From Pantoea cypripedii (GTDB lineage: Bacteria; Pseudomonadota; Gammaproteobacteria; Enterobacterales; Enterobacteriaceae), in the NCBI RefSeq assembly GCF_011395035.1, contig NZ_CP024768.1, positions 344,586 through 408,585 on the forward strand: a stretch of DNA of 64,000 nucleotides. The letters run 5' to 3'. Each line of letters begins with the position of its first letter. The stretch's first letter is position 1. The position numbers and the translations under genes are program-made. Positions 23,473-32,606 of this stretch are shown in pieces. The notes under the pieces were generated by a model, which worked only from the letters and a program-made list of their open reading frames with translations, did no database searches and was not told where the DNA came from.

Positions 23473-25863
23473 CTATTTCTCATCCGGCAGTGCGTAGGCA
23501 ATCACGTAGTCGCCCAGCTTGGTACCAAACGAACCGTGACCACCCGCAGCGATAACAACGTACTGCTTGCCATCCACTTCATAGGTCATCGGCGTTGCCT
23601 GGCCGCCAGCTGGCAGACGTGCCTGCCACAGCATTTCACCGGTGTTGGTGCTGAAAGCACGCAGGTAGTTATCTGCGGTCGCACCGATGAAGAACACGTT
23701 ACCGGCTGTGGTGATCGGACCGCCGAGCATCGGCATACCCATCTTGAACGGCAGCGGAACCGGCGCGCTATCGCGAACCGTACCAATGCGTTTTTTCCAC
23801 ACGGTTTCGTTGGTTTTCAGGTCAACAGCAGAGACATAGCCCCATGCCGGTTGTTTACACGGCAGACCAAACGGTGACAGGAACGCGTTCAGTTCCACGC
23901 CATACGGTACGCCGTACTGTGGCTGAACACCGCTTTCGGTACCCGAACCGCCTTCCGCACCTTTCGGTGGCTCGATCGGGTTGCCCGGACCGCGCGGAAT
24001 CAGTTTGGAAACGAACGGCAGGGCCATCGGGTTAGCGATAGCGATCTGACGATGCGGATCGACAGCAATGCCACCCCATTCGAACATACCGAGGTTACCC
24101 GGGAACACCAGCGTACCCTGCTCAGACGGCGGCGTGAACGGACCGTCATAGCGCAGGCGCTTGAAGATCACGCGGCACACCAGCTGGTCGTACATGGTCG
24201 CGCCCCACATATCCTTATCAGTCAGATTCTGCTTCGGACGGAAGGTCAGTTCTGAGTAAGGCTGGGTCGGTGAAACGTGGTCACCTTTAGCGGCACCCTG
24301 CGGAACCGGGGTTTCCGGTGCCGGGACGACAGGCTTACCGGTGCGGCGATCCAGCACAAAGATGTTACCGGTTTTCGCCGGTGCATAAATCACCGGTACG
24401 GTGTTGCCATCTTTGTCAGTGATATCGGCCAGCGTCGGCTGAGACGGCAGGTCCATATCCCACAGATCGTGATGCACCGTCTGATACGACCACACCAGCT
24501 TACCGGTGGTAGCGTTCAGCGCCAGTACGCTGCTCGCATAACGTTCCTGGTCTGGCGTACGGTTGCCACCCCAGATATCCGGCGTCGACACACCCATTGG
24601 CAGGTAAACGATATCCAGTTTCGGATCGTACACCGCCGGTGCCCAGGAGTTCGGCGAGTTCATGGTAAAGGTGTGTTCATCGTCAGGGATCGCGTTCGGA
24701 TCTTTCGCGCCCGGATCGAAGACCCACAGCAGTTTACCGGTGTTGACGTCAAAGCCACGGATGGCACCAGACGGCTCACGGGTGGAGTAGTTATCCGTCA
24801 CCGCACCGGCAATGATGATGGTGGTATCGGTGATGATCGGCGGTGAAGTCGGCTCATACTGGCCCGGAGTCAGCACCGGCTGTTTGTGCTGCAGATCCAG
24901 TTCGCCGTTGTTGCCGAAAGAGGCACAACGTTCGCCCGTGTCTGCATCCAGCGCGAACAGACGACCGTCGTTTACCGGCAGGTAAATACGGCGTGAGCAC
25001 AGCGCAGGCTGGGTGTTGGACGCATCAGCAGCGGCCGGAACTTCGTGGTAAGACACGCCACGGCAGGTTACGTGCTGGAAAGTCGGGTTCGGCTTCAGGC
25101 CTGGATCGAATTTCCATTTCTGCTTACCGGTTTTCGCATCCAGCGCAAACAGGATTTGGTGCGGTGAGCAGAGATACAGCGTGTCGCGGATTTTAATCGG
25201 GGTCACTTCATCAGTGATTTCGCCCGGATCGTTCGGGGTCTTCAGGTCGCCAGTCTGGAACTGCCAGGCTACCTGCAGATTTTTTACGTTATTCGCATCG
25301 ATTTGCTTAAGCGGTGAGAAGCGGGTGCCTTGCTGATCACGCGCATACGCTGGCCAGTCGCCATCGGAGATGTTGCTCAGCGGCTGTGCCTGAGATGCGT
25401 TGGCCGCCGCGTCCGGCAGGGTGCCATTCAGCTCCTGCGGATCGTGGAATACCGCCCACGCCAGCACCAGGGCGCTGGCGATCAGGGCAATACCCATCGC
25501 GCTCAGTGCACCTTTACTGGCGTTGTTGAGTTTGCGATACACAAACGGCAACACCAGCCAGATACCAAAAATCACCAGCACGTCGGTACGCGGTGCCAGC
25601 GCCCAGAAGTCGAAACCGACTTCCCACACGCCCCACACCAGCGTGGCCAGCAGCAGCAGGGCATACAACACCAATGCTGAACTGCTACGACGCCACAACA
25701 AAATAGCGGTGATTAACATAACCACACCGCCAATTACGTAGTACCAGGAACCTCCAATGGCGGCTAACCAAATGCCACCAACCAGCATAAACGCGCCTGT
25801 CAGCAGTGCGAACAGCACTGTCAGGAAGCGAATTATGCCAAAAGATGAGGAAGCTTTCCCCAT
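23473..25863 (-). CDS. gcd: PQQ-dependent membrane glucose dehydrogenase
   Basis: This 796-residue protein has the same length as E. coli Gcd. About the first 140 residues form five membrane segments; the rest is a periplasmic eight-bladed quinoprotein propeller with W-motif blades such as DGDWPAYARDQQGTRFSPL, GKLVWSYQTVHHDLWDMDLP and YVVIAAGGHGSFGTKLGDY. It oxidises glucose to gluconolactone and passes electrons to ubiquinone. E. coli makes only apo-enzyme; many Pantoea make PQQ, but no pqq gene is in this window. Together with the gluconate dehydrogenase at 5071-8926 it gives glucose to 2-ketogluconate oxidation. AGAGG lies before the ATG. Confidence 0.96.
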   Translation of the reverse strand: MGKASSSFGIIRFLTVLFALLTGAFMLVGGIWLAAIGGSWYYVIGGVVMLITAILLWRRSSSALVLYALLLLATLVWGVWEVGFDFWALAPRTDVLVIFGIWLVLPFVYRKLNNASKGALSAMGIALIASALVLAWAVFHDPQELNGTLPDAAANASQAQPLSNISDGDWPAYARDQQGTRFSPLKQIDANNVKNLQVAWQFQTGDLKTPNDPGEITDEVTPIKIRDTLYLCSPHQILFALDAKTGKQKWKFDPGLKPNPTFQHVTCRGVSYHEVPAAADASNTQPALCSRRIYLPVNDGRLFALDADTGERCASFGNNGELDLQHKQPVLTPGQYEPTSPPIITDTTIIIAGAVTDNYSTREPSGAIRGFDVNTGKLLWVFDPGAKDPNAIPDDEHTFTMNSPNSWAPAVYDPKLDIVYLPMGVSTPDIWGGNRTPDQERYASSVLALNATTGKLVWSYQTVHHDLWDMDLPSQPTLADITDKDGNTVPVIYAPAKTGNIFVLDRRTGKPVVPAPETPVPQGAAKGDHVSPTQPYSELTFRPKQNLTDKDMWGATMYDQLVCRVIFKRLRYDGPFTPPSEQGTLVFPGNLGMFEWGGIAVDPHRQIAIANPMALPFVSKLIPRGPGNPIEPPKGAEGGSGTESGVQPQYGVPYGVELNAFLSPFGLPCKQPAWGYVSAVDLKTNETVWKKRIGTVRDSAPVPLPFKMGMPMLGGPITTAGNVFFIGATADNYLRAFSTNTGEMLWQARLPAGGQATPMTYEVDGKQYVVIAAGGHGSFGTKLGDYVIAYALPDEK

Positions 25864-26146
25864 AATATAGACCTCTTATTTCGCCATAAATCTAAAAGGA
25901 AACAACAAGTTGCGCTGTTCCCCCATATAAGGTACGAGGTGATGAAAATGTTTGCAGCTGAACTCTTCCGTTAAGTCAGATGATCCTTGTGCGTTAAATT
26001 TTATCTTAAAAACGTTAACAGGTTTGACTTTTTTAGTGCTTTAAAGCACTGGAATGGTAGTAGTGCGACATTTTATGAGGGAATTATCGCGTTAGGCCCG
26101 GGGATATCGGGCCATAAAGGGAAAACGCGCTATTTTGTGTAACCGT
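25864..26146. other. Intergenic region upstream of gcd
   Basis: This 283-base region holds the gcd promoter. A perfect 16-bp palindrome AGTGCTTTAAAGCACT (26035-26050) lies about 175 bases before gcd, and a GGCCCG/CGGGCC hairpin (about 26095-26113) may end the unknown gene at 26147. GTGTAA-CCGT-TTACAC (26136-26151) overlaps that gene's last codons. The regulators are unknown. Confidence 0.45.
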
Positions 26147-26746
26147 TTACACTTCGAATAAATTGCTGCTGGTTCGCTGTTCCTGCCAGCCGCTGATATG
26201 CAACCGAGTATAGCTTTCTTCAGGCAAAACCAGATGTGAAGTGCGTAATATCACCTCTGCTTCTCTTTCGCGGAAGGAAGAGAGCATAAATGGAAAGCTG
26301 AACTTGAGATAATTTTCGCTGAAAAACTCGTCAGTCAGAACAATGCCGCTTAAGGGAAAGTTCTCAATATTTTGCCAGCGCGTACCGGGCGATGCGAGGT
26401 CATAGAGCCAGAAGCGGAAATCTAACGCACGCGACTGCAACTCAGGCCCGGCCTGTTGTAAGGCATCATAGTTGATGGCCAACCGGACATTGTCGGATTG
26501 CAAAAAGGAATAATTATCCGTTGCCTGTAAAAACTCAGTCAGCATATTTCCCTGTAAAGGGATAATTATTAATTCTGGCATATCCGGCAGATGGTTTTGC
26601 AAAGAAATTATGTTGCGATCATTAAGTAATGTATGGCTGCCCTGCTCACAATGCATAAAGGGTGCTGAATAACAGATACCCGCCATTGCGCCATCAAAGC
26701 GGCGGATACGCTCGGTAACATAAGGGTTATATGCGTTATTTTTCAT
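26147..26746 (-). CDS. Unknown protein, 199 residues
   Basis: I do not recognise this protein. It starts MKNNAYNPYVTERIRRFDG, has no signal peptide, no membrane segment and no obvious motif. It is rich in aromatic and acidic residues with alternating hydrophobic stretches (PELIIIPLQGN, LRTSHLVLP), suggesting a mostly beta fold. AGAG lies a few bases before the ATG. It is monocistronic, flanked upstream by a 420-base AT-rich region, and its composition is visibly lower in GC than gcd and the MFS genes on each side, which hints at horizontal acquisition. The open frame is uninterrupted and the ribosome site is reasonable, so it is probably a real gene. Confidence 0.6.
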   Translation of the reverse strand: MKNNAYNPYVTERIRRFDGAMAGICYSAPFMHCEQGSHTLLNDRNIISLQNHLPDMPELIIIPLQGNMLTEFLQATDNYSFLQSDNVRLAINYDALQQAGPELQSRALDFRFWLYDLASPGTRWQNIENFPLSGIVLTDEFFSENYLKFSFPFMLSSFREREAEVILRTSHLVLPEESYTRLHISGWQEQRTSSNLFEV

Positions 26747-27166
26747 TTATCTCTATGAATAAATTAATTAACTGGAAGGTTGGAGTTATTATAATGATGG
26801 TAGGTCTGCTGCCATAATCCGTTTGCTAATATAAAACGTTTCCTTTGCAAAGATCATCTTTTTTATCTGTTTCTGCTAAAGAGATATTAGGCTGCATTAA
26901 AGCCGTAATTAACGCTTTATTGTAACGTTTTGGAAGTCACGCTATTTTCAGTATAAAAAAATAAGCCTGCTAATATTCAGATCTCTACCTTTGAATTTTT
27001 CCCCTATAACCACCTGTTTTTAAAGCGCACGCCTTGCCGTTGCCTGTTGTGGCAAAATCCCGCACTCTGTGGCCTGAAAAAAAAGATAAGGAAAACTGCA
27101 GCGCGGTTTTTCATAAAGCCAGATGCCTGATGGCCTGGCGGCAACACAATTCAGGATGGGATAAAT
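26747..27166. other. AT-rich divergent promoter region
   Basis: This 420-base stretch lies between the divergent unknown gene and the EntS-like MFS gene. It is clearly AT-rich (long A/T runs around 26940-27000) and has no convincing open frame. Specific operators could not be identified with confidence. Confidence 0.4.
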
Positions 27167-28438
27167 ATGGGTTTACTGGCAACAGCTGCGGATGACTCGC
27201 TGCTGCGACACAGGTCGTTTGTCGCCTTCTGGCTGGCGCGCACCTGTTCTTCGTTTGGTTTTCAGATGTTCTCGGTTGCCGTCAGCTGGCAGATCTACTC
27301 GTTAACCAACAGCGCGATGGCGCTGGGGATGATTGGTCTGATGCAGTTTCTGCCCTCGGTGCTGCTGGCGCTGCCTGCCGGGCATCTGGCAGATCAGTTT
27401 GATCGTCGCCGGATTGTGCTGTTTGGTCAGCTGGTGGAGTGGGCAGCGTTGCTGGCGCTGGTGGCGCTGACGCTGTTCCACTGGGCGGATAAAACCGCCA
27501 TCTGGAGCCTGGTCTTTCTGATTGCGGTGGCAAAAGCCCTGGAATGGCCCGCGCTGTCATCCATGTTACCGGCGCTGGTGCCGCCAGAAATTCTCGCCCG
27601 CGCGACAGCAGCCAATGCGGTGGGGGGGCAGGCGGCGGTGATCATTGGTCCCACGCTGGGTGGGCTGCTGTATGTGGCCGGACCGGATGTGGTGTACGGC
27701 GTGGCCGCTTTGTTCTATTTGTTCTCGCTGCTGCTGGTCAGCCGTATCCGTTATGAGCGCCCGCCACAGACGCGCCTGCCGATGAACCTGACCAACCTGT
27801 TTGCCGGTGTCCATTTCATCCGCGAACGCAAAGATGTGCTCGGGGTGATTTCGCTCGATTTATTCGCGGTGCTGCTCGGCGGTGCGACGGCGCTGTTGCC
27901 GATTTTTGCCAAAGATATTTTGCATACCGGCCCCTGGGGATTGGGCATGTTGCGCGGCGCACCGTCGGTAGGAGCGCTGCTGGTTGGCGTGTGGCTCAGT
28001 CGCCACAAGCTGGAAAAGCATGTTGGGATGATCATGTTTGGCGCGGTGGCGGGTTTTGGCGTGGCAACGCTGATTTTCGCGCTTTCCAGCCAGCTGTGGC
28101 TGTCGTTGCTGGCACTGGCGGCGTTAGGCGCTTTTGATATGGTCAGCATGGTGATTCGTGGCTCGCTGGTGCAGCTGGATACGCCGGATGATATGCGTGG
28201 ACGCGTCAATGCGGTCAACGCCATCTTTATTAATACTTCCAACCAGCTGGGCGAATTTGAGTCCGGCATGCTGGCGGCATGGCTTGGTGCGGTGCCAGCT
28301 GCGGCGCTGGGCGGTATTGGTACGCTGGTGGTGGTGGCTCTCTGGATGACCCTGTTCCCGCATTTGCGTAAGCGTCAGAAGCTGGAGAACGAAACTGCCG
28401 TCGTGCCGCCAACAAAAACCGGCCAACAGGCCGGTTAA
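27167..28438 (+). CDS. EntS-like MFS transporter
   Basis: This 423-residue inner-membrane protein belongs by pattern to the MFS_3/EntS branch: FVAFWLARTCSSFGFQMFSVA in TM1, LPAGHLADQFDRRRIVLFGQ in loop 2-3, and FINTSNQLGEFESGMLAAW near the C-terminus, a phrase typical of this group. EntS exports enterobactin in E. coli, but no siderophore genes are near, and many members are uncharacterised. It is monocistronic; a terminator hairpin is embedded in its last codons. GGGA precedes the ATG. Confidence 0.82.
   Translation: MGLLATAADDSLLRHRSFVAFWLARTCSSFGFQMFSVAVSWQIYSLTNSAMALGMIGLMQFLPSVLLALPAGHLADQFDRRRIVLFGQLVEWAALLALVALTLFHWADKTAIWSLVFLIAVAKALEWPALSSMLPALVPPEILARATAANAVGGQAAVIIGPTLGGLLYVAGPDVVYGVAALFYLFSLLLVSRIRYERPPQTRLPMNLTNLFAGVHFIRERKDVLGVISLDLFAVLLGGATALLPIFAKDILHTGPWGLGMLRGAPSVGALLVGVWLSRHKLEKHVGMIMFGAVAGFGVATLIFALSSQLWLSLLALAALGAFDMVSMVIRGSLVQLDTPDDMRGRVNAVNAIFINTSNQLGEFESGMLAAWLGAVPAAALGGIGTLVVVALWMTLFPHLRKRQKLENETAVVPPTKTGQQAG
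28417..28436 (+). terminator. Hairpin in the last codons of the EntS-like gene
   Basis: AACCGGCC (28417-28424) pairs with GGCCGGTT (28429-28436) across AACA and overlaps the TAA stop codon. It lies between this gene and the convergent dehydrogenase, so it could serve both. Confidence 0.55.
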
Positions 28439-28507
28439 GGGTATTGCCAGTCCGCACTGCCATGATAAAGCTCGCGATCAGGGGGCAAGGATCGCGAGCA
28501 GTGGCCG

Positions 28508-29668
28508 TTATACGGCCGCTGTTTTCCCCAGGCTGGCGTCAAATTGTTTCCAGCTCTCTGTCATATCCACCACGGTTTTCGATTTACGCGCTTCGTCGAT
28601 TTTAATCGCGGTGAGTCCGGCTTCCAGTGCATCCACCACCGTCACCTTCAGCGGCGTTCCCTGTTTAATGTGCTTCACAATTTCTTCGGCCATCAGCGCA
28701 TCAGCGCCATAGTGACCATCGTAAGCGTTGCCGCTGTAGGTGGTGTCCACTTCACGCTCGCCGGTCCGGGCGTTATGTACGCGGAAGTAGTTACGCACAA
28801 AGTCGCCTTCCGCCATGCCGTCCGTCCCCATCACGCAGAAACGGCGGAACTCATCCGGCACATTCAGGTTGGCGTGGAAGGCGAGGGTTGCGCCACCGGC
28901 GTATTCGATGATGGCTGTCTGGTAATCGACGATATCGGCGTCACTATCAAACACCGCATCGGTGCTTGACCAGCCGCTCGGTTTAACGTGATACAACTCG
29001 GAAGCGGGGGTGACGGCACCCTGTGGTGCATGCTGCGGCGTAAAGGATTTACGGCCACCAAAGCTGGCGACGCGCACCGGACGCTCGCCCATCAAGCCCT
29101 GATAGAGATCGATATCGTGGCAGCATTTTTCCAGTATGTACGGACCGGCATATTTCTCCAGACGACGCCAGTCGCGCTGGAAGAAGGCACCGTGGTACGG
29201 CTTGATATGTTCGGTGGCTTCGATTGAGGTGATCTCGCCGAGGCGTTTATCATCGCGCGCTGCCAGCAGGTCGTGATACAGCGGAGAGTAACGCAGCACC
29301 AGGCCGACCAGAATGCGCGCGTGACCGTATTGCCGCACCAGCTGCGCCATCGCCATGGTCTGTTCTTCATTGATCACCACCGGCTTCTCGGTGAACACGG
29401 TATAGCCCGCAGCCAGCCCCTGACGAATATGTTCGAGGTGCATAAAGTTCGGTGAACCGACCAGCAGCAGATCAAAGCCGCCGTGATTCAGCAGCGCGTC
29501 AATGCTGTCAAACGCCTGACCGGGATCGATACCGAAGGTGTGGAGATTGGGTAAACCCGCTGGAGCCGGATCGACATAACCCACGACGGAGAACTCTGTA
29601 TCGGCTTTGCTGAACTCTTTCACCACATGGGAAAGACGAAAGCCAAGACCAATAATGCCCACTTTCAT
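28508..29668 (-). CDS. Gfo/Idh/MocA-family oxidoreductase
   Basis: This 386-residue cytosolic NAD(P) dehydrogenase has an N-terminal Rossmann fold (KVGIIGLGFRLSHVVKEFS at 2-20), the family EKP motif in YTVFTEKPVVINEEQ near residue 95, and an alpha/beta C-terminal domain with YILEKCCHDIDLYQGL providing the likely catalytic Asp/His. The substrate is an unknown sugar or polyol. It is divergent from a BadF-type sugar kinase and ROK regulator, and near a carbohydrate ABC transporter, which suggests they serve one pathway. It is the first of five dehydrogenases of this family in the window. Confidence 0.85.
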   Translation of the reverse strand: MKVGIIGLGFRLSHVVKEFSKADTEFSVVGYVDPAPAGLPNLHTFGIDPGQAFDSIDALLNHGGFDLLLVGSPNFMHLEHIRQGLAAGYTVFTEKPVVINEEQTMAMAQLVRQYGHARILVGLVLRYSPLYHDLLAARDDKRLGEITSIEATEHIKPYHGAFFQRDWRRLEKYAGPYILEKCCHDIDLYQGLMGERPVRVASFGGRKSFTPQHAPQGAVTPASELYHVKPSGWSSTDAVFDSDADIVDYQTAIIEYAGGATLAFHANLNVPDEFRRFCVMGTDGMAEGDFVRNYFRVHNARTGEREVDTTYSGNAYDGHYGADALMAEEIVKHIKQGTPLKVTVVDALEAGLTAIKIDEARKSKTVVDMTESWKQFDASLGKTAAV

Positions 29669-29806
29669 GTTATACCCCTGAAGCCCGTTGCCTGTTAGCT
29701 GCCCGACCCATCAGGCTGCTGATAATCTGACCGCTAACTTATTACGGCAGAAAAACTAATGTCAATGAATATCCTGGGTGTAAAAATCTGACTTTTTATT
29801 ATTTGT

Positions 29807-29820
29807 ATGATTTTAATCAT
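29807..29820. promoter_or_regulatory. Palindrome in the divergent dehydrogenase/kinase promoter
   Basis: ATGATTTTAATCAT is a perfect palindrome set in an A/T-rich region between the two divergent genes. It is a candidate operator, possibly for the ROK regulator encoded two genes away, whose family binds A/T-rich palindromes. A/T-rich palindromes also arise by chance. Confidence 0.3.
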
Positions 29821-29937
29821 TTTTATTTGATGTTGTGGCTTCCATATTTATTTGTTATTGCGATTTAAGTTTTTTTACCCTATCTTTCGCACATCTATAA
29901 AGAGTCATTCCGAGCGGTGCAGGGCAGGAGGAAGCGC

Positions 29938-30816
29938 GTGCAGTCACTTATGCTAGGTATCGATGGGGGTGGAACGCACTGTCGTGGACGCCTTACCGAC
30001 GCTCAGGGGCAACTGCTGGCGGAAGCGCGCGGCGGGCCAGCCAATGTCTGGTCGCAGTTTGAGGCGGCGATTGACGCTATCGATCGGGTGATTGACGATC
30101 TCTTCACTCAGGCAGCATTACCGGCGGCGGCGCGGGCGCAAACCGTGCTGGTGGCGGGGTTGGCCGGGGCGAATGTCGCGTCGATCAACGCGCGTCTGGC
30201 TAGCTGGCAACCGGTTTGCCAGGCGCGTTATGTGTTTACCGATGTCGAAATTGCCTGCGCCGGGGCACACCAGGGCGCGCCCGGTGCGGTGTTTATTACC
30301 GGCACCGGCAGCCAGGGTGCCGCCTGGGATGGTGAACGCTTTACGCTGCTCGGTGGCTGGGGCTTCGCATTATCTGATGCCGGTTCCGGCGCGGTGCTCG
30401 GTCAGCGGGCATTGCGGCTGGCGCTGCTGGCCCATGAAGGTATTGTGCCGACCTCGGCGCTGACGCAACGTATCATGGCGCATTATCACGACAGCCCGGA
30501 ACAGATGCTAATCTGGTCACGTCAGGCGACACCCGCCGACTGGGGCCGGATCGTGCCGGAGGTGTTCGCCGCCGCACAGGTGGGGGATGTGCATGGTACT
30601 GCCTTAATTGAACAAACCGCCGCTGATATCGCGCAAATGGTCCAGCCACTGCTGGCGCGCAGCCACGGTAAGCTGGCGTTGATGGGCGGCTTAGCCACGC
30701 CGATTCAGCCCTGGCTTCCGGCGGAGATCGCCGCGCTGCTGGTACCGCCCCAGGGCGATGCGCTGAGTGGGGCGATCCGGCTTGCCAGCCAGTTCAGTCT
30801 GAGTCAACTCGCGTAA
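29938..30816 (+). CDS. BadF/BadG/BcrA-type N-acetylhexosamine kinase-like ATPase
   Basis: This 292-residue protein has the ASKHA phosphate-1 motif LGIDGGGTHCRG near the start, VFTDVEIACAGAH, the phosphate-2 region VFITGTGSQGAAW and an adenosine region GKLALMGGLATP. These are features of the BcrAD/BadFG family containing N-acetylglucosamine kinase. A GTG start at 29938 is preferred because AGGAGG lies just upstream; an in-frame GTG at 29917 is less likely. It heads a two-gene unit with a ROK regulator (28-base gap). It would phosphorylate a sugar or amino sugar taken up nearby; the exact sugar is not determined. Confidence 0.82.
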   Translation: MQSLMLGIDGGGTHCRGRLTDAQGQLLAEARGGPANVWSQFEAAIDAIDRVIDDLFTQAALPAAARAQTVLVAGLAGANVASINARLASWQPVCQARYVFTDVEIACAGAHQGAPGAVFITGTGSQGAAWDGERFTLLGGWGFALSDAGSGAVLGQRALRLALLAHEGIVPTSALTQRIMAHYHDSPEQMLIWSRQATPADWGRIVPEVFAAAQVGDVHGTALIEQTAADIAQMVQPLLARSHGKLALMGGLATPIQPWLPAEIAALLVPPQGDALSGAIRLASQFSLSQLA

Positions 30817-30844
30817 CCTTTTCATTCTGCTGATAAAGAGAACC

Positions 30845-31966
30845 ATGACCGCTCCGAACGTAACCGCCCGCATTCTGCGGCTGATTGTCGAAAACGCGCC
30901 AATAAGCCAGTCCGATCTCAAAGTGCGCAGCGGCCTGAGCATGTCAACGGTCTCGCAGGCCACCAATCGCCTGCTGACTGGCGGCATCGTGCAGGAGCTG
31001 GGGCTGCGCCGGGTCTCGATGGGGCGACCCAAAACTCTGCTCGGCCTCAATCCTGACCACGCCAGCGTGGTCGGCATCCAGCTCAATGCGGAACGCAACC
31101 TGATTGTGCTGACTGACCTCGGCGGCAATATTATCGGCGAGCAGCAAATGCCTTCCGGCGCGATGACCCCGAAACAGCTGGGTGATGCGCTGGCGAAGTT
31201 TCTGCGCGGCGTAGAAGGCAAGAAAGTGGGTGCCATTGGCCTGGCGCTGTCCGGTCTGGTAGATGCCAGCAATGGTTACTGCGTGCGTTCACGCGTGCTG
31301 GACTGGGATAACGTGCCTATTGCCCGCCTGCTGGAAGAACGTTTTTCGTTACCGGTATTTATCGAAAACGACGCTAATGCGCTGGCGATGGCGGCGCTGG
31401 TTTTTGGTCAGCTCGGCCATGCGCAATCGGCGATTATCGCCACCTTCGGCAAAGGAATTGGCGCGGGTATTTTGCTTGATCGTCAGCTCTATCGCGGACG
31501 TCATGGCAAAGCGGGGGAGATTGGTAATGCCCTGCTGGGTGATGGCTCTGAGCGCCTGCTGGAAGATGTCGCCTCATCGCAGGCGATTCTGCACCGGGTG
31601 GCGGAGACGCTGAAAGAGGACGTACCGCCGACGCTGCGCGATCTGGATTTGCGCCCCACGCCGGAGGTGTTGAGCGCGCTGGCGGAGGCCGGGCATCAGC
31701 TGGGCATGTCGCTGGCGAACCTGTCGATTGCTTATGATCCGGATGTGGTTTATCTGGCGATGGAGCCGCAAATGGCGTCGCGCATTCTGCTGGACAATAT
31801 CACCCAGAGCTTCCAGAACTATCGTCTGAAGCTGACGCCGCATATGACGCCGTTGCAGTTTATTACCGAATCGAATCGGATGTGGGCGCAGGGCGCGGCG
31901 GGCTTTGCGGTGAATAAGTTGCTGGATTTGCTGGCGGCGCAAGCCGATGAGGAAATTGCGTCTTAA
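30845..31966 (+). CDS. ROK-family transcriptional regulator
   Basis: This 373-residue protein has an N-terminal winged HTH (RLIVENAPISQSDLKVRSGL, then MSTVSQATNRLLTGGI) and a ROK sugar-binding domain with FIENDANALAMAALVFG and GKGIGAGILLDRQLYRGRHG. The C-x-C-G-x-x-G-C zinc cluster usual after HGKAGEIG in NagC/Mlc-type proteins is missing here; the region reads NALLGDGSERLLED. It probably represses the local kinase, dehydrogenase or transporter genes in response to a sugar. It is cotranscribed with the kinase and followed by the large repeat. Confidence 0.87.
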   Translation: MTAPNVTARILRLIVENAPISQSDLKVRSGLSMSTVSQATNRLLTGGIVQELGLRRVSMGRPKTLLGLNPDHASVVGIQLNAERNLIVLTDLGGNIIGEQQMPSGAMTPKQLGDALAKFLRGVEGKKVGAIGLALSGLVDASNGYCVRSRVLDWDNVPIARLLEERFSLPVFIENDANALAMAALVFGQLGHAQSAIIATFGKGIGAGILLDRQLYRGRHGKAGEIGNALLGDGSERLLEDVASSQAILHRVAETLKEDVPPTLRDLDLRPTPEVLSALAEAGHQLGMSLANLSIAYDPDVVYLAMEPQMASRILLDNITQSFQNYRLKLTPHMTPLQFITESNRMWAQGAAGFAVNKLLDLLAAQADEEIAS

Positions 31967-31994
31967 GCTTCGAGGTTCTGTTTGTTTCAGAGTA

Positions 31995-32606
31995 ATTTCG
32001 TTCGCCATGGGCACTGGCAGTTTCAGTTCGCCGGTGCGGCGACCGAGCAAAGGGGGCCTGGCCGCCCCCTTTGCATTCCCCGGCCTTGCGCCGCCTTCCT
32101 CGCCGCTTCGCGGTGCCTTCGCTCCCTCACGCTTCCGACGGACCGGCGTCGATTCGCTCCTGCTCAACGCCGCCTTTCGCCGCATCCATGCGGCTCATCC
32201 TGGAATCGTTCCCGCGCTCAGCGAGTCCGGATGGCGCTCACACCCCCGCTGCCCCCGCGAAGACTTTCTGGGTTTTTTCCTTTGTTGTTGTTTTTTCTGC
32301 GGGCTTGCAGGCGGGGGGTTGGCGGCATTCGCAGCGCCGAGCGCAGAAGGAAGGCCAGGACGAGCCGCATGGATGCGGCGAGAGCGCGGCATGAGCCATG
32401 GATGGCGAATCCGCGTGGTCCGTCAGGCCTGAGTGATAAGCGAGGGAACAGCGCGTAGCGCTGCGCGAGGACGCCGCAGGGCGCGGATTGCAAAGGTCCG
32501 CGCCCTCGGACCTTTGCCCGTCCGCCTGCACAGGCGGCCCTGAAACTCGGCAAAGCCTGGCGGGCGGAACCTTCTCAGAGCACAACCGCTGCTGGCGGAC
32601 AGAACC
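31995..32606. repeat. Large imperfect palindromic intergenic element, copy 2 (complete)
   Basis: This 0.6-kb element fills the gap between convergent genes. The left half (31995-32270) and the reverse complement of the right half (32300-32606) align with small gaps over nearly their whole length, around a T-rich centre (about 32270-32300). Shared landmarks: the hairpins at 32047-32074 and 32490-32517; CCGCATCCATGCGGCTCATC near 32179 against its near-complement near 32360; and TCCCTC...GACGGACC near 32120-32145 against its complement near 32420-32445. The right half is over 90 percent identical by eye to 9257-9575. No protein-like frame is supported. The right end stops at the stop codon of the ABC ATPase gene. 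Confidence 0.85.
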
